A stretch of DNA of 64,000 bases, taken from positions 2,728,001 to 2,792,000 of the forward strand of contig NZ_CP129212.1 in the NCBI RefSeq assembly GCF_030413175.1, in the 5' to 3' direction. Positions within the stretch are counted from its first letter, which is position 1. The number at the start of each line of letters is the position of its first letter. Below the pieces are notes generated by a model that worked only from the letters and a program-made list of their open reading frames with translations, was not told where the DNA came from and searched no databases. The position numbers were made by a program, and so were the translations under genes. The DNA is from Bradyrhizobium roseum. Lineage in GTDB: Bacteria > Pseudomonadota > Alphaproteobacteria > Rhizobiales > Xanthobacteraceae. Below, piece by piece: positions 36,645 through 45,255 of the stretch.

Positions 36645-37351
36645 GTGCGCCAATGACCGCGATGATCGATATTACCAACGCCGAAAAGACGTTTGTCATG
36701 CACCTGCAGGGCGGCGTCGAGCTACCCGTGGTGCGCGGCGTCTCGTTCCAGGTCGAGCCGGGTGAGTGCGTCGTGCTGTCGGGGCCGTCTGGCGCCGGAA
36801 AATCCTCGATCCTGAAAATGATCTTTGGCAACTACCGCTGCGATGGCGGCCGGATCGGGATCCGGCATCAGGATACGGTGATCGATCTGGCCACCGCCGA
36901 GCCACGGCAGGTGCTCAGCGTGCGCCGCTCGACCATCGGCTATGTCAGCCAGTTCCTCCGTGCCGTGCCGCGGGTTGCCACCATCGATGTGGTGGCCGAA
37001 CCGCTGATCGCGAATGGAACCGCCCGCGCCGAGGCGCGGGACAGAGCGGGCGCGCTGCTGCGCCGTCTGAATATTCCCGAGCGGCTGTGGGCGCTGCCGC
37101 CATCGACATTCTCCGGCGGCGAACAGCAACGGGTCAACATCGCGCGTGGGTTTATTTCCGACCTGCCGATTCTGCTGCTGGACGAGCCGACCGCTTCCCT
37201 CGATGCGGCCAATCGCGCCGTGGTGGTCGAGTTGATCGGACAAAAGAAACGGGAACGGGTTGCGATGGTGGCGATCGTCCATGACGACGAAATACGTCAT
37301 CTGATCGCAGACCGCATTGTCGACGTGACGTCATTTGCCGCCGCCGCTTGA
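36641..37351 (+). CDS. phnL: C-P lyase ABC-type ATPase PhnL
   Basis: A 236-residue ABC ATPase: EKTFVMHLQGGVELPVVRGVSFQV at the N-terminus (characteristic of PhnL), Walker A GPSGAGKSS (about residue 46), signature FSGGEQQR (about 149) and Walker B LLLDEPTASLD. With PhnGHI it supports formation of ribose 1-alkylphosphonate triphosphate. It overlaps phnK by four bases and is followed 15 bases on by phnM. Confidence 0.93.
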   Translation: MSAPMTAMIDITNAEKTFVMHLQGGVELPVVRGVSFQVEPGECVVLSGPSGAGKSSILKMIFGNYRCDGGRIGIRHQDTVIDLATAEPRQVLSVRRSTIGYVSQFLRAVPRVATIDVVAEPLIANGTARAEARDRAGALLRRLNIPERLWALPPSTFSGGEQQRVNIARGFISDLPILLLDEPTASLDAANRAVVVELIGQKKRERVAMVAIVHDDEIRHLIADRIVDVTSFAAAA

Positions 37352-37366
37352 AGGAAGAGATGTGAA

Positions 37367-38518
37367 ATGACAAGGCAACAGACCATCCTCGGTAACGCCC
37401 GTATCGTGCTCGCCGATCGCGTGATCGAGCGCGGCTGGGTCGCCTTTGCCGACGCCTGCATCGCCGAATACGGCGAGGGCGATGCCCCGGCGGGCAGCGA
37501 GGATGCCGGCGGCGACCTGGTCATGCCCGGCCTGATCGAACTGCACACCGACCATCTCGAAATGCACTATGTGCCGCGCCCAAAGGTGTTTTGGGATCCG
37601 ATCGCGGCGGTGGTTTCCTATGACGGGCAACTGGCTACTTCGGGAATCACCACCGTGCTGGACTCGCTGCGGGTCTGGCGCGAGGACGGCGCCGAGGAGG
37701 TCGACGGCCGCGCCGGCGTGCTGGCGGCGGCGATCACGTCGGCACGCGATGCGAATCTGCTTCGCGCCGATCACTTCCTGCACCTGCGCTGCGAGATCCC
37801 GATGCCCAGCGTGGTCGAGGAAGCGAAAGAACTGATCGATCGGCCGGACATCAGACTGATGTCGCTGATGGATCACACCCCGGGCCAGCGCCAGTTCCGC
37901 GATGAAGTGAAGCTTCGCGACTATTACCGGGGCAAGGGCGGTGGCAAAACCGATGCCGAGCTCGATGCGCTGTTCGAGAAGCGTTTCCACTATCAGAAGA
38001 CCTATGCTGCGGCCAACATGCGGGAAATCGTGGCGCTTGCGCACCACTATGAAATCCCGCTGGCCAGCCACGATGATACGACCGAGGAAAATGTCGCCGA
38101 TGCGATCCAGGATCGGGTTTCGGTGGCTGAATTCCCGACCACGATGGAAGCCGCGCGGGGACTGCACCAGGCGGGCATCGGCATCCTGATGGGCGCGCCG
38201 AACGTGGTGCGTGGCGGTTCGCACTCCGGCAATGTCGCCGCCATCGATCTCGCCCGCGAGGGATTGCTGGACATCCTGTCGTCCGACTACATCCCTTCGA
38301 GCCTGCTGATGGCCGCGCTGCAACTGCCGCGGCAGGTTCCGGCGATCGACCTGGCGGCCGCCGTCCGCACCGTCACCAAGACGCCGGCCGAAGCCGTGGG
38401 CCTTGCCGACCGCGGCGAGATTGCGCCAGGCAAGCGCGCCGATCTCATTCGCGTGCATGTCGCGCGCGATATTCCGGTGGTGCGCAGCGTGTGGCGGGAA
38501 GGGCGGCGGGTCGCATGA
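37367..38518 (+). CDS. phnM: alpha-D-ribose 1-methylphosphonate 5-triphosphate diphosphatase PhnM
   Basis: A 383-residue amidohydrolase with canonical PhnM motifs: MPGLIELHTDHLEMHYVPRPKV (metal His/Asp, about residue 58), [53 protein letters not shown] and LSSDYIPSSLL. It removes pyrophosphate from the triphosphate made by PhnGHIL before PhnJ acts. It lies between phnL and phnN, overlapping phnN by four bases. A diverged paralog is present at 26306. Confidence 0.94.
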   Translation: MTRQQTILGNARIVLADRVIERGWVAFADACIAEYGEGDAPAGSEDAGGDLVMPGLIELHTDHLEMHYVPRPKVFWDPIAAVVSYDGQLATSGITTVLDSLRVWREDGAEEVDGRAGVLAAAITSARDANLLRADHFLHLRCEIPMPSVVEEAKELIDRPDIRLMSLMDHTPGQRQFRDEVKLRDYYRGKGGGKTDAELDALFEKRFHYQKTYAAANMREIVALAHHYEIPLASHDDTTEENVADAIQDRVSVAEFPTTMEAARGLHQAGIGILMGAPNVVRGGSHSGNVAAIDLAREGLLDILSSDYIPSSLLMAALQLPRQVPAIDLAAAVRTVTKTPAEAVGLADRGEIAPGKRADLIRVHVARDIPVVRSVWREGRRVA

Positions 38519-39114
38519 CAGAGGCGCTGCCAACCGCACCAGCGGATCAGGTCGCTGCCATCGGGCCGGGTCGGCTGGTGCTCGTGGTCGGCCCGAGCGG
38601 CGCCGGCAAGGATACGCTGCTCGCCCTGGCCAAGGCGGCCTGCGCCGACGATTGCAACATCGTGTTTCCACGCCGTGTGATTACACGTGAAGCGTCGGCA
38701 TCCGAGGAGAACGAAGAAGTCAGCATCGGCACGTTTCAGGAGGCGTTGACGCGTGGCGACTATGCCATGCACTGGGAGGCGCACGGCCACCACTACGCGC
38801 TGAGGCACGCGATCGACGACGACATCCGCGCCGGGCGAACCATCGTGGCCAACGTCTCGCGCACCGTAATTGGCGCCATGCGCCGCGCCTATGCCGACGT
38901 GGTGGTGGTTTTGATCACGGCGCCGCCCAACGTTCTGGCTGAACGGATTGCAATGCGCGCACGAAGCAGCGATGGCGTGGTCGAAGACCGCCTGCGCCGC
39001 ACGGTCGAGGACGACTCGGCTGCGCCGGACGTGACCATCGTCAATATCAGCAGTGCCGAATACCACGCCCGCCAGCTCGTCCGCGTCATCAAGGGCGAGA
39101 AATGGCACGAATGA
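38515..39114 (+). CDS. phnN: ribose 1,5-bisphosphokinase PhnN
   Basis: A 199-residue guanylate-kinase-like P-loop enzyme: VLVVGPSGAGKDTLL (about residues 21-35), then FPRRVITRE and the lid/substrate segments (MHWEAHGHHYAL, about residue 83). It phosphorylates ribose 1,5-bisphosphate to PRPP, returning the C-P lyase product to metabolism. The ATG at 38515 overlaps the phnM stop; it ends 13 bases before the PPOX gene. Confidence 0.93.
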   Translation: MTEALPTAPADQVAAIGPGRLVLVVGPSGAGKDTLLALAKAACADDCNIVFPRRVITREASASEENEEVSIGTFQEALTRGDYAMHWEAHGHHYALRHAIDDDIRAGRTIVANVSRTVIGAMRRAYADVVVVLITAPPNVLAERIAMRARSSDGVVEDRLRRTVEDDSAAPDVTIVNISSAEYHARQLVRVIKGEKWHE

Positions 39115-39127
39115 AAGGAAGCCGGAA

Positions 39128-39739
39128 ATGACTGTTGTCGCAACCATCGAGCAGCTCGAGGCCATCTACGGCTCTCCGAATGAAGCCTCGACGGTCAAGG
39201 TGGCGGACAGGGTCACGCCGGCCTATCGCGCGCTGATGGACAAGTCGCCGTTCGCGGCGCTGGCGACCTGCGGGCCGGAGGGGCTGGACTGTTCGCCGCG
39301 CGGTGACCTGCCGGGCTTCGTTCGTATCCACGACGAGAAGACGCTGATGATGCCGGACCGCCGCGGCAACAACCGCTGCGATTCGCTGCGCAATATCGTG
39401 CGGGATCCCCGGGTGGCGCTGTTGTTCCTCATCCCGGGCTCCGGCAGCACGCTACGCATCAATGGCCGCGCCCATGTCTCGGCCGATCCGGACCTGCTGG
39501 CATCGTTCAAGATGGAGGGCAAGGCGCCGCGCACCGTCATCGTCATGACGGTGGAGGAGGTCTATTTCCAGTGTGCGCGCGCCATCGTGCGCTCCGATCT
39601 CTGGAATCCCGACAAGCGCGTCGATCCCAGGAGCCTGCCGACGCCGGGCCAGATCCTTGCCGAGATGAGCGAGAACACCGTCGGCGGCGAAACATACGAC
39701 CGCGAATGGCCGGAGCGCGCACGGCAGACGATGTGGTAA
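39128..39739 (+). CDS. pyridoxamine 5'-phosphate oxidase-like FMN-binding protein
   Basis: A 203-residue split-barrel flavin protein: MDKSPFAALATCGPEGLDCSPRGDLPGFVRI, then LMMPDRRGNNRCDSLRNIVRDPRVALLFLIPGSG and LRINGRAHVSADPDLL. It belongs to the MSMEG_1061-type PPOX family, whose members bind FMN or a related flavin and whose substrates are mostly unknown. It is 13 bases after phnN with a GGAAG site, so it is the last gene of the phn operon. A link with phosphonate breakdown is possible but unproven. Confidence 0.83.
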   Translation: MTVVATIEQLEAIYGSPNEASTVKVADRVTPAYRALMDKSPFAALATCGPEGLDCSPRGDLPGFVRIHDEKTLMMPDRRGNNRCDSLRNIVRDPRVALLFLIPGSGSTLRINGRAHVSADPDLLASFKMEGKAPRTVIVMTVEEVYFQCARAIVRSDLWNPDKRVDPRSLPTPGQILAEMSENTVGGETYDREWPERARQTMW

Positions 39740-39834
39740 AGCGAAATGCTTCGCTTGACGGCGGCGTTTCCTGAAGGCGCATGCGCACAATTCGCCGATG
39801 GGAACCTGCAGACGCTGCGTGCTGGCTTATCCGC

Positions 39835-39871
39835 CTTGTCCAAGAGCGAACTAGCCTTGTCCAAGAGGGAA
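39835..39871 (-). promoter_or_regulatory. paired direct repeats upstream of pqqA (shared methanol-regulon motif)
   Basis: Read on the minus strand, two copies occur 21 bp apart: TTCCCTCTTGGACAAG (39871-39856) and TTCGCTCTTGGACAAG (39850-39835). The same paired motif occurs before the sensor kinase gene (52445) and before xoxF (57691). The site is about 127 bases before pqqA. A common regulator is inferred. Confidence 0.65.
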
Positions 39872-39954
39872 GTTTGCAACGCCACATGCGGCGCTATGCC
39901 GTCAACTCTGCCTGCTCCGTCCTTGCGCTGTGTCGTGCGTCAACCTAGTTTTGA

Positions 39955-39979
39955 TGTCGGCACGAATGTCGTGCCGACA
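39955..39979 (+). promoter_or_regulatory. perfect inverted repeat / hairpin just before pqqA
   Basis: TGTCGGCACGA and TCGTGCCGACA are perfect 11-bp arms around a 3-base centre (ATG). The element ends six bases before the GGGAG ribosome site of pqqA. It could be a protein-binding operator or an mRNA hairpin that affects stability or translation. No T-tract follows. Confidence 0.6.
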
Positions 39980-39998
39980 CTGCTTGGGAGAAACCCTG

Positions 39999-40079
39999 AT
40001 GAGTTGGAAAACTCCGAAGATTGTGGAAGTGCCGGTGGGCATGGAAATCAACATGTACGCCTGCGCGGCGCGTCAATAG
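39999..40079 (+). CDS. pqqA: PQQ precursor peptide PqqA
   Basis: A 26-residue peptide beginning MSWKTPKIVEVPVGMEINMY. It has the PqqA signature, Glu16 and Tyr20 in an E-x3-Y arrangement (EINMY), the two residues cross-linked by PqqE to make pyrroloquinoline quinone. A GGGAG ribosome site lies eight bases before the ATG. No pqqBCDE genes follow; the next gene is an outer-membrane-type protein, so this is an orphan copy that must rely on biosynthesis genes elsewhere. It lies in the same cluster as xoxF, whose product needs PQQ, and shares the paired repeat motif upstream. Confidence 0.88.
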   Translation: MSWKTPKIVEVPVGMEINMYACAARQ

Positions 40080-40220
40080 ACGCGTCGAAACGGTCTGCCC
40101 GGCTCCGGCAGCGGTGACGTTGCTACGGGCCGGGCAAGCTGTGCAACTCCCGGCTTAGCGTTATGCTCGGGTGGACTCCAGCTTCCTGCGGATTTGCCCG
40201 CCTAAACCCGTGCCCGCTGA

Positions 40221-41093
40221 ATGCGAATCCTGCCGCGTGCAAAAGCGTTCCGGGCGGCGGCGGTATCACTTGCCGCGCTGTTGCCGGCTGGCGCCCGGGC
40301 CGAGGGCATCGACACCGAGCATCTGTTCGGCTTCATGATCGGTGCCGATGTCGGCAATGTCGGCGAACGGGAGTTTCAAAGCGAGACGACCGGACGCTTC
40401 GGCAAGAACGGCGGTCGCTATCGGGCCCTCGGCCAGGAGTTCGAACTGGAATTCACGCCCGTCCAGAATTTTCGAGTCGAGATTGGAAGCACGTTTGCGT
40501 CGCATATGTTCAGCAGCGTACCGGGCCTCGACGATCAGCGCCGGTTTTACTGGCAGGGCGCATCGCTCGATCTGCGCTACCGCTTCCTAGATCGGGAGAC
40601 CGGGCCATTCGGGCTTACCTTCGCGACCGAGCTGCATGCGAAGCGCGTCGATGAAATGACAGCCGAAGCCGTGCGGGGCTTTGGAACGGAGTTCAGGCTG
40701 GCGTTCGATCGCGAACTCGTGCCTGACCGCGTCATCGCGGCGTTCAACCTGATCTATGAGCCGGAATGGACGCGCCTTGTCGGCAGTGGCGTGATGGAAC
40801 GGGAGTCCATCGCAGGGGTGGCCCTCGGGCTGATGGCGCAGCTGCGCCCCGGTTTCCTGCTGGGTGGCGAGGCGCGCTACCTGCGCAAGTATGAAGGGGC
40901 TGCGCTGGAGGAGCTTGCCGGGCAGGCGTTGTTTGTCGGTCCCACGGCCTATTTCCAACTGTCCAACCGTTCGCGCCTGACCGCAAGCTGGAGCGTTCAG
41001 GCGTGGGGGCGTCCGGCGGGGACAAAGGCGAGCCTCGACCCCGTCAACTTCGAGCGCCATCAGGCCCGGTTGGTGTTTGGCGTCAGTTTTTAA
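40221..41093 (+). CDS. exported beta-barrel-like protein of unknown function
   Basis: A 290-residue protein with an Arg-rich signal peptide (MRILPRAKAFRAAAVSLAALLPAGARA). The mature part alternates polar and hydrophobic residues in strands (FELEFTPVQNFRVEIGSTFA, SLDLRYRFLDRETGPFGLTFATEL, ARLVFGVSF) and ends in Phe, typical of outer-membrane beta-barrels. I do not recognise a named family. It lies downstream of pqqA and upstream of small unknown genes at the left edge of the methanol cluster, but there is no direct evidence of a role there. Confidence 0.7.
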   Translation: MRILPRAKAFRAAAVSLAALLPAGARAEGIDTEHLFGFMIGADVGNVGEREFQSETTGRFGKNGGRYRALGQEFELEFTPVQNFRVEIGSTFASHMFSSVPGLDDQRRFYWQGASLDLRYRFLDRETGPFGLTFATELHAKRVDEMTAEAVRGFGTEFRLAFDRELVPDRVIAAFNLIYEPEWTRLVGSGVMERESIAGVALGLMAQLRPGFLLGGEARYLRKYEGAALEELAGQALFVGPTAYFQLSNRSRLTASWSVQAWGRPAGTKASLDPVNFERHQARLVFGVSF

Positions 41094-41206
41094 GGACAGC
41101 GTGGGCGACTGGTTCCAAGCGTTTCACGGGGTGGTGAAACCTCGTCCCATCCACTAGCGTAGCTTTTTGCGTTATCAATCCGGAGGCGATTCAAGGGATT
41201 TTTGGC

Positions 41207-41443
41207 ATGACCCCCATCGATCTGATCGTGACCGTCTGCGCGGTGCTCTCGCCGGCCACCTGCGAGGAAACCCATCTGGTGTTTTCGTCGAACGTGTCGC
41301 TCAAGCAATGCGCCATGGCTGCGCAGCCCTATATCGCGCAGTGGGTCGGCGAGCATCCGAAATGGACTGCGGTGAAGTGGCGCTGCGAATACCCGCGCCA
41401 CAACCAGAAGGCCTCGAGCGAACCGGTGTGGACGGCGGCCTGA
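41207..41443 (+). CDS. small Cys-containing protein of unknown function
   Basis: A 78-residue protein, MTPIDLIVTVCAVLSPATCEET followed by HLVFSSNVSLKQCAMAAQPYIAQWVGEHPKWTAVKWRC. It has a short hydrophobic N-terminus and four Cys, suggesting export and disulfides. Similar short proteins are common hypothetical genes in Rhizobiales. It is the only convincing gene between 41094 and 41462, and it converges with the next gene. Confidence 0.6.
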   Translation: MTPIDLIVTVCAVLSPATCEETHLVFSSNVSLKQCAMAAQPYIAQWVGEHPKWTAVKWRCEYPRHNQKASSEPVWTAA

Positions 41444-41462
41444 CATCTACGGCCGGCAGCGA

Positions 41463-41807
41463 TTACTTGTTGCAGTCCTTCAAATCCTTGTCCGCGATCG
41501 AAAACACCGCGTCGGCCTTGATGTCGATTCCGCGCACGAAGCAGTGTTTCGCACCGCGGTAGCCGACCTTGGCGTCATAGCGTCCCGGCTCGACGCCCGT
41601 GATGCGCAGGCGTTCGTCGTGGTCGACTTCCTTGTCCCTGTCGTTCAGGGTCTGGTTCGGGCCCCAGTCGTTCTTTCCGGCCGGGGAAAGCTGAAACTCC
41701 GAGACGGTCGCGGTGGTCAGATTCCACAGCCGAATGCCTTTTCCCTGCGCGGCCGCTTCACCGGTGCTTGTTAACAGGAGGGCGATCAAGGCAGGGGTCC
41801 ATCGCAT
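41463..41807 (-). CDS. small exported protein of unknown function
   Basis: A 114-residue protein with a signal peptide (MRWTPALIALLLTSTGEAAAQ). The mature part (IRLWNLTTATVSEFQLSPAGKNDWGPNQTLNDRDKEVDHDERLRI) looks like a small beta-sandwich and has two Cys (HCFVRG, KDCNK) that may form a disulfide. It resembles periplasmic hypothetical proteins seen often in Bradyrhizobium. Function unknown. Confidence 0.65.
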   Translation of the reverse strand: MRWTPALIALLLTSTGEAAAQGKGIRLWNLTTATVSEFQLSPAGKNDWGPNQTLNDRDKEVDHDERLRITGVEPGRYDAKVGYRGAKHCFVRGIDIKADAVFSIADKDLKDCNK

Positions 41808-41975
41808 CGGGCTGTCCTTTCGTCACGTACCGCCAATGTAACATGCAGCGCGATACCTGCCCATCCGGCGTCGCGCGACGGCTTGTCGATGGGGGCGACT
41901 TTCGCATCGCAAAAGAGCTGCCTTTTCAGAAGCGCAATCATGACATAGCCTTTCACAGCTGTGAGCGGGAGAGCA

Positions 41976-42329
41976 ATGATGGCCTTTGTCGGATTGATGG
42001 GGCGAGCGGCTGCTGCATTGGCCGTGCTGGTGACGGCGGCGCATGCCCAGGACGTCAACGACTATCCGACATCGGCGCGCGTCGAATATGTGTTCGGCTG
42101 CATGAAGGCCAATGGCGAGACGCGGCAGGCGATCGAGCAGTGCTCCTGCTCGGTCGATGTCGTCGCGTCGCTGGTGCCCTATGCACGCTACGTCACGGCT
42201 GAAACCGTGCTCAGCATGGCGCAGGTCCGCGGTGACATGGGCAGTCCGTTTCGTACCTCCGAGATGGCGACGAACGCGCTCAATGAACTGAGACGAGCGC
42301 AGGCCGAAGCGGAAGTGCGCTGCTTCTAA
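41976..42329 (+). CDS. exported small Cys-rich protein of the PQQ/methanol cluster
   Basis: A 117-residue protein with signal peptide ending near AAHAQ (about residue 25) and a conserved-looking core: RVEYVFGCMKANGETRQAIEQCSCSVDVVASLVPY, with Cys in CMKANG and CSC. The spacing is not a CxxCH haem site. From memory, homologues neighbour the SoxYZ-like and PQQ genes in methylotrophic Alphaproteobacteria. It is convergent with the SoxYZ-like gene. Start at 41976 follows a GGGAGAG site; 41979 is an alternative. Confidence 0.65.
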   Translation: MMAFVGLMGRAAAALAVLVTAAHAQDVNDYPTSARVEYVFGCMKANGETRQAIEQCSCSVDVVASLVPYARYVTAETVLSMAQVRGDMGSPFRTSEMATNALNELRRAQAEAEVRCF

Positions 42330-42338
42330 AAGCGTGGA

Positions 42339-43157
42339 TCACGTCCCGGAATTATCAATCGGCCATTCGCGCTGGAAGACACGCCCGTCGGTATCCTTGG
42401 CCTCGGCACGAAAACGCTTTGCACCGTTCGACACATAGGTGAACCGGATATTGGGATCTTCCGAGATCGAGATGCCGCCTTCCATGCTCAACACGAGACT
42501 GTCGTCCTGTGAAAGCCGCAGTTCATTGATGAAGAGGGCCGGGGTGTACAATTGCGTAACCTGGTCCATCTGCAGGCCGGAATTGTTGGGATGTCCAATC
42601 ATGATCTGCGCCTCGCGCGCGCCACTGATCGGGCCTTCGCCGGTTTTTGCAAACTGCCGGTAGCGCATCTGACCCAGTCGGCTTTTGGCATCGTCGGCGA
42701 CCTTGGCGGCGGGCGCCGAGCAGCCGCCGGACGCCTTCACATAGGTTTTGACCATGTACAACTGGCCGTCGCTGAGTTCGGCCACCGCATGAACGTCGGT
42801 GTAGTTGTTGACGCGAACGCGGGTGGAAATCTCTGACACCTTGGCGTCCGGCCCGAGCCGGAATTTGGCCGCCATCGGCGCTGGGTTCTGGTCGATCACC
42901 AGCGTGATGCTCTGCACCTGCCTGCTGTCACCTGCGGGAAGTTTCATTCGCAGCGTCACCGGCACGATCGCGGCATCCTCTGCGCGGACGGGCATTTCGA
43001 TGGAGACCACGTCGCTGCCGTCGAGCATCGGGCGGTTGTTGAAGATGTCCTGAACCAGGCCGGGCCAGGGATCATTCGCCTCCGCCGCGTGCGATAGCGG
43101 TGCGCTCAATAGCAGAAGGCCGGCGACGGCGAACAGGCGGAGAGAATATCCGGGCAT
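42339..43157 (-). CDS. quinoprotein dehydrogenase-associated SoxYZ-like carrier
   Basis: A 272-residue exported protein (signal LRLFAVAGLLLLSAPLSHA). The N-terminal half resembles SoxY, including the carrier-type tail (YVKASGGCSAP, with Cys near residue 147), and the C-terminal half resembles SoxZ (MIGHPNNSGLQMDQVTQLYTPALFINEL). This fused family occurs with PQQ-dependent alcohol dehydrogenases rather than sulfur oxidation. The SoxY Cys-Gly-Gly arm is altered to GGC inside the chain. It probably acts in the periplasm as a carrier in the methanol system; the cargo is unknown. Confidence 0.88.
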   Translation of the reverse strand: MPGYSLRLFAVAGLLLLSAPLSHAAEANDPWPGLVQDIFNNRPMLDGSDVVSIEMPVRAEDAAIVPVTLRMKLPAGDSRQVQSITLVIDQNPAPMAAKFRLGPDAKVSEISTRVRVNNYTDVHAVAELSDGQLYMVKTYVKASGGCSAPAAKVADDAKSRLGQMRYRQFAKTGEGPISGAREAQIMIGHPNNSGLQMDQVTQLYTPALFINELRLSQDDSLVLSMEGGISISEDPNIRFTYVSNGAKRFRAEAKDTDGRVFQREWPIDNSGT

Positions 43158-43210
43158 GTGTCACCCTCGTAAGGATGGAACGACGCAGCCATCATACGAC
43201 AATGTGTGCG

Positions 43211-44185
43211 CTATTCCCATTCAATTTCCGAAAATGCTGCAGTTGCGTTGCGGGTGTTGAAGTCGTCGAACAATTCCCACCGGGATCGCTCGGAGCCTGC
43301 CGCGGAGCCTGCCGCCGCGATCGGCTTGCCGCTTTTGACAAGTCCGCGCACGTCCGAGACCAGCGTCTGCAAATACCGTCGCTCTTCGGCCAGCGCCGCC
43401 GGCCATTCGCTTACGGGACCGTGACCGGGAACCACGCGTTGCGCGGGCAGGGCGGCAAGTTCGTCGAGCACGCTCAGCCAGCCGCGGATGCTGCCGTCCA
43501 GTACGGGGGTGTGGGTCAAAAACACCAGATCGCCGGCAAACAGCGTGTTGGTCGTTTCATCCATTACCGTGAGGTCGTTGTCGCTATGCGCCGCGGGCCA
43601 CGCCCGCAACGTCAGTGGCCGTCGGCCCAGATCGAGACGGAGCGTGCCGTCGACGAGGAGCGTCGGCGGCACGATGCGTATCTCGTCGATCAGTTCGTTG
43701 CCCATGGTCCGGCGAAAGGCATCGAGATAGAATTGTCCGCGCGAGGCCAGCGCACGCGGCAGGTTGGTATGGCCGACAAATATCGTTCCATCCTGCACGA
43801 AGGCGGCATTGCCGAAGACGTGATCGGGATGGCCGTGCGTGTTGATGACGTAGCGGATCGGCTTGCCGGTACGGGCGCGAATGGCGGCCAGCAATTGCCG
43901 TGCTTCGCGCAGGCTGCCGCCGGTATCGATCACGGCGACCGCGTCGTCGCCGACGATGAAGCCGACATTGGCGATTGCGCCGTCGTTCTCGCGTGTCATC
44001 TGCGCGGTCTGTCCGGTGTGCACGAATACACCATCCGCAACGGCGTTGACCGGCAATTCCCGCTGCTGCGCGCCCGCGTCTGTCACCGTAACGAACGTTG
44101 CGAATGCAACTGCGATCAATACGACATGCGCCATCTTTCGGCCGCGGTCGAACCACGAAGCACTATCGGAAGTTCCTCGATTCAT
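43211..44185 (-). CDS. quinoprotein relay system zinc metallohydrolase (metallo-beta-lactamase fold)
   Basis: A 324-residue SoxH-related protein. The metal motif is [11 protein letters not shown] (about residue 115), with further ligands in the AHSDND segment (about 200), GDLVF and the [10 protein letters not shown] segment (about 256). An N-terminal hydrophobic segment ([20 protein letters not shown]) indicates export. This family accompanies the SoxYZ-like carrier and PQQ dehydrogenases. The ATG at 44185 is used because it gives a basic n-region; 44134 is an alternative. Its reaction in the methanol system has not been defined to my knowledge. Confidence 0.87.
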   Translation of the reverse strand: MNRGTSDSASWFDRGRKMAHVVLIAVAFATFVTVTDAGAQQRELPVNAVADGVFVHTGQTAQMTRENDGAIANVGFIVGDDAVAVIDTGGSLREARQLLAAIRARTGKPIRYVINTHGHPDHVFGNAAFVQDGTIFVGHTNLPRALASRGQFYLDAFRRTMGNELIDEIRIVPPTLLVDGTLRLDLGRRPLTLRAWPAAHSDNDLTVMDETTNTLFAGDLVFLTHTPVLDGSIRGWLSVLDELAALPAQRVVPGHGPVSEWPAALAEERRYLQTLVSDVRGLVKSGKPIAAAGSAAGSERSRWELFDDFNTRNATAAFSEIEWE

Positions 44186-44355
44186 CGCGGCCCGGTTTGC
44201 GTCGCAACACGGACGGTGTGTCCGTAATCGGGATTATTCCTGTTGCAGGCTGCAAATGACAAGCCTAGCATTTTGTTCGTCTTCGGCTTCAACGGAACTT
44301 CGTTCGTCGAGGTTGCCGATATTTCTTCGAGGCCGGCAACCATGGTGGACCGACA

Positions 44356-45255
44356 GTGCTGCAGCATTTGATGACAGGCGCCGCGCCAAAGCGCCGGCTG
44401 GCAATCGCGCTACTGGCGGTCTTCGCCATGTTCGTTGGAGGCGACGCTGCGCGCGCGCAGATCAACGAAACCGGCGATCTGTCGATCGAACTCGTCGATC
44501 CCAAGGTGCTGCGCGTCTGCGCCGACCCGCACAATCTGCCGTTCTCAAACGAGAAGGGCGAGGGTTTTGAGAACAAGCTCGCCGAGCTGTTCGCCGCCAA
44601 GCTGAACAAGAAGCTCGACTACATGTATTTTCCGCAGGCGACTGGTTTCGTCCGGATGACGCTCGGCGCCCATCGCTGCGACGTCATCATGGGCTTTCCG
44701 CAAGGCGACGATCTCGTGCAGGGCACCAATCCCTATTACCGCACCGCCTACGCGCTGGTCGCCAAGCCGGGCAGCGGCCTCGAAGACGTCGCGGCGCTGG
44801 AAGACGGGCGCCTCAAGGGCAAGCATATCGGCATCGTCGCCGGCACGCCGCCCGCCACCAACATGGCCGTCAACGGGCTGATGATGAACGCCAAACCATA
44901 TCCGTTGATGGTCGATACCCGCCTCGACTCGTCGGCGGAGGCGATGATCGCCGACCTGGTGTCGGGTAAGATCGATGCGGCCATTCTGTGGGGGCCGATG
45001 GCGGGCTTCCATGCCAAGAAGGCGAACCCGCCGCTTCATGTCACGCCGCTGGTGAAGGAAAAGACCGGCCCGCGGCTGGCGTTCCGCATCGGCATGGGCG
45101 TGCGCGGCGCCGACCAGAACTGGAAGCGGCTGCTCAACCGCATGATCCAGGAGAACCAGCCCGCCATCAACAAGATCCTGATCGACTTCGGCGTGCCACT
45201 GCTCGACGAGAACGATCGCCCGATCGGCGCCGAGACGGCCACGAAGGTGCAATGA
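44356..45255 (+). CDS. xoxJ: XoxJ-type periplasmic binding protein associated with XoxF
   Basis: A 299-residue solute-binding-like protein with signal peptide (RRLAIALLAVFAMFVGGDAARAQ). It begins LRVCADPHNLPFSNEKGEGFENKLAELFA and has FPQATGFVRMTLGAHRCDVIMGFPQGDD, matching the quinoprotein dehydrogenase-associated family called XoxJ/MxaJ. XoxJ proteins are thought to help activate or mature XoxF rather than import a solute. The GTG at 44356 has a GGTGGA site six bases upstream; the ATG at 44371 is the alternative. It overlaps the CxxxCW gene by four bases. The canonical xoxF-xoxG-xoxJ order is broken, with xoxJ 12 kb away. Confidence 0.87.
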   Translation: MLQHLMTGAAPKRRLAIALLAVFAMFVGGDAARAQINETGDLSIELVDPKVLRVCADPHNLPFSNEKGEGFENKLAELFAAKLNKKLDYMYFPQATGFVRMTLGAHRCDVIMGFPQGDDLVQGTNPYYRTAYALVAKPGSGLEDVAALEDGRLKGKHIGIVAGTPPATNMAVNGLMMNAKPYPLMVDTRLDSSAEAMIADLVSGKIDAAILWGPMAGFHAKKANPPLHVTPLVKEKTGPRLAFRIGMGVRGADQNWKRLLNRMIQENQPAINKILIDFGVPLLDENDRPIGAETATKVQ

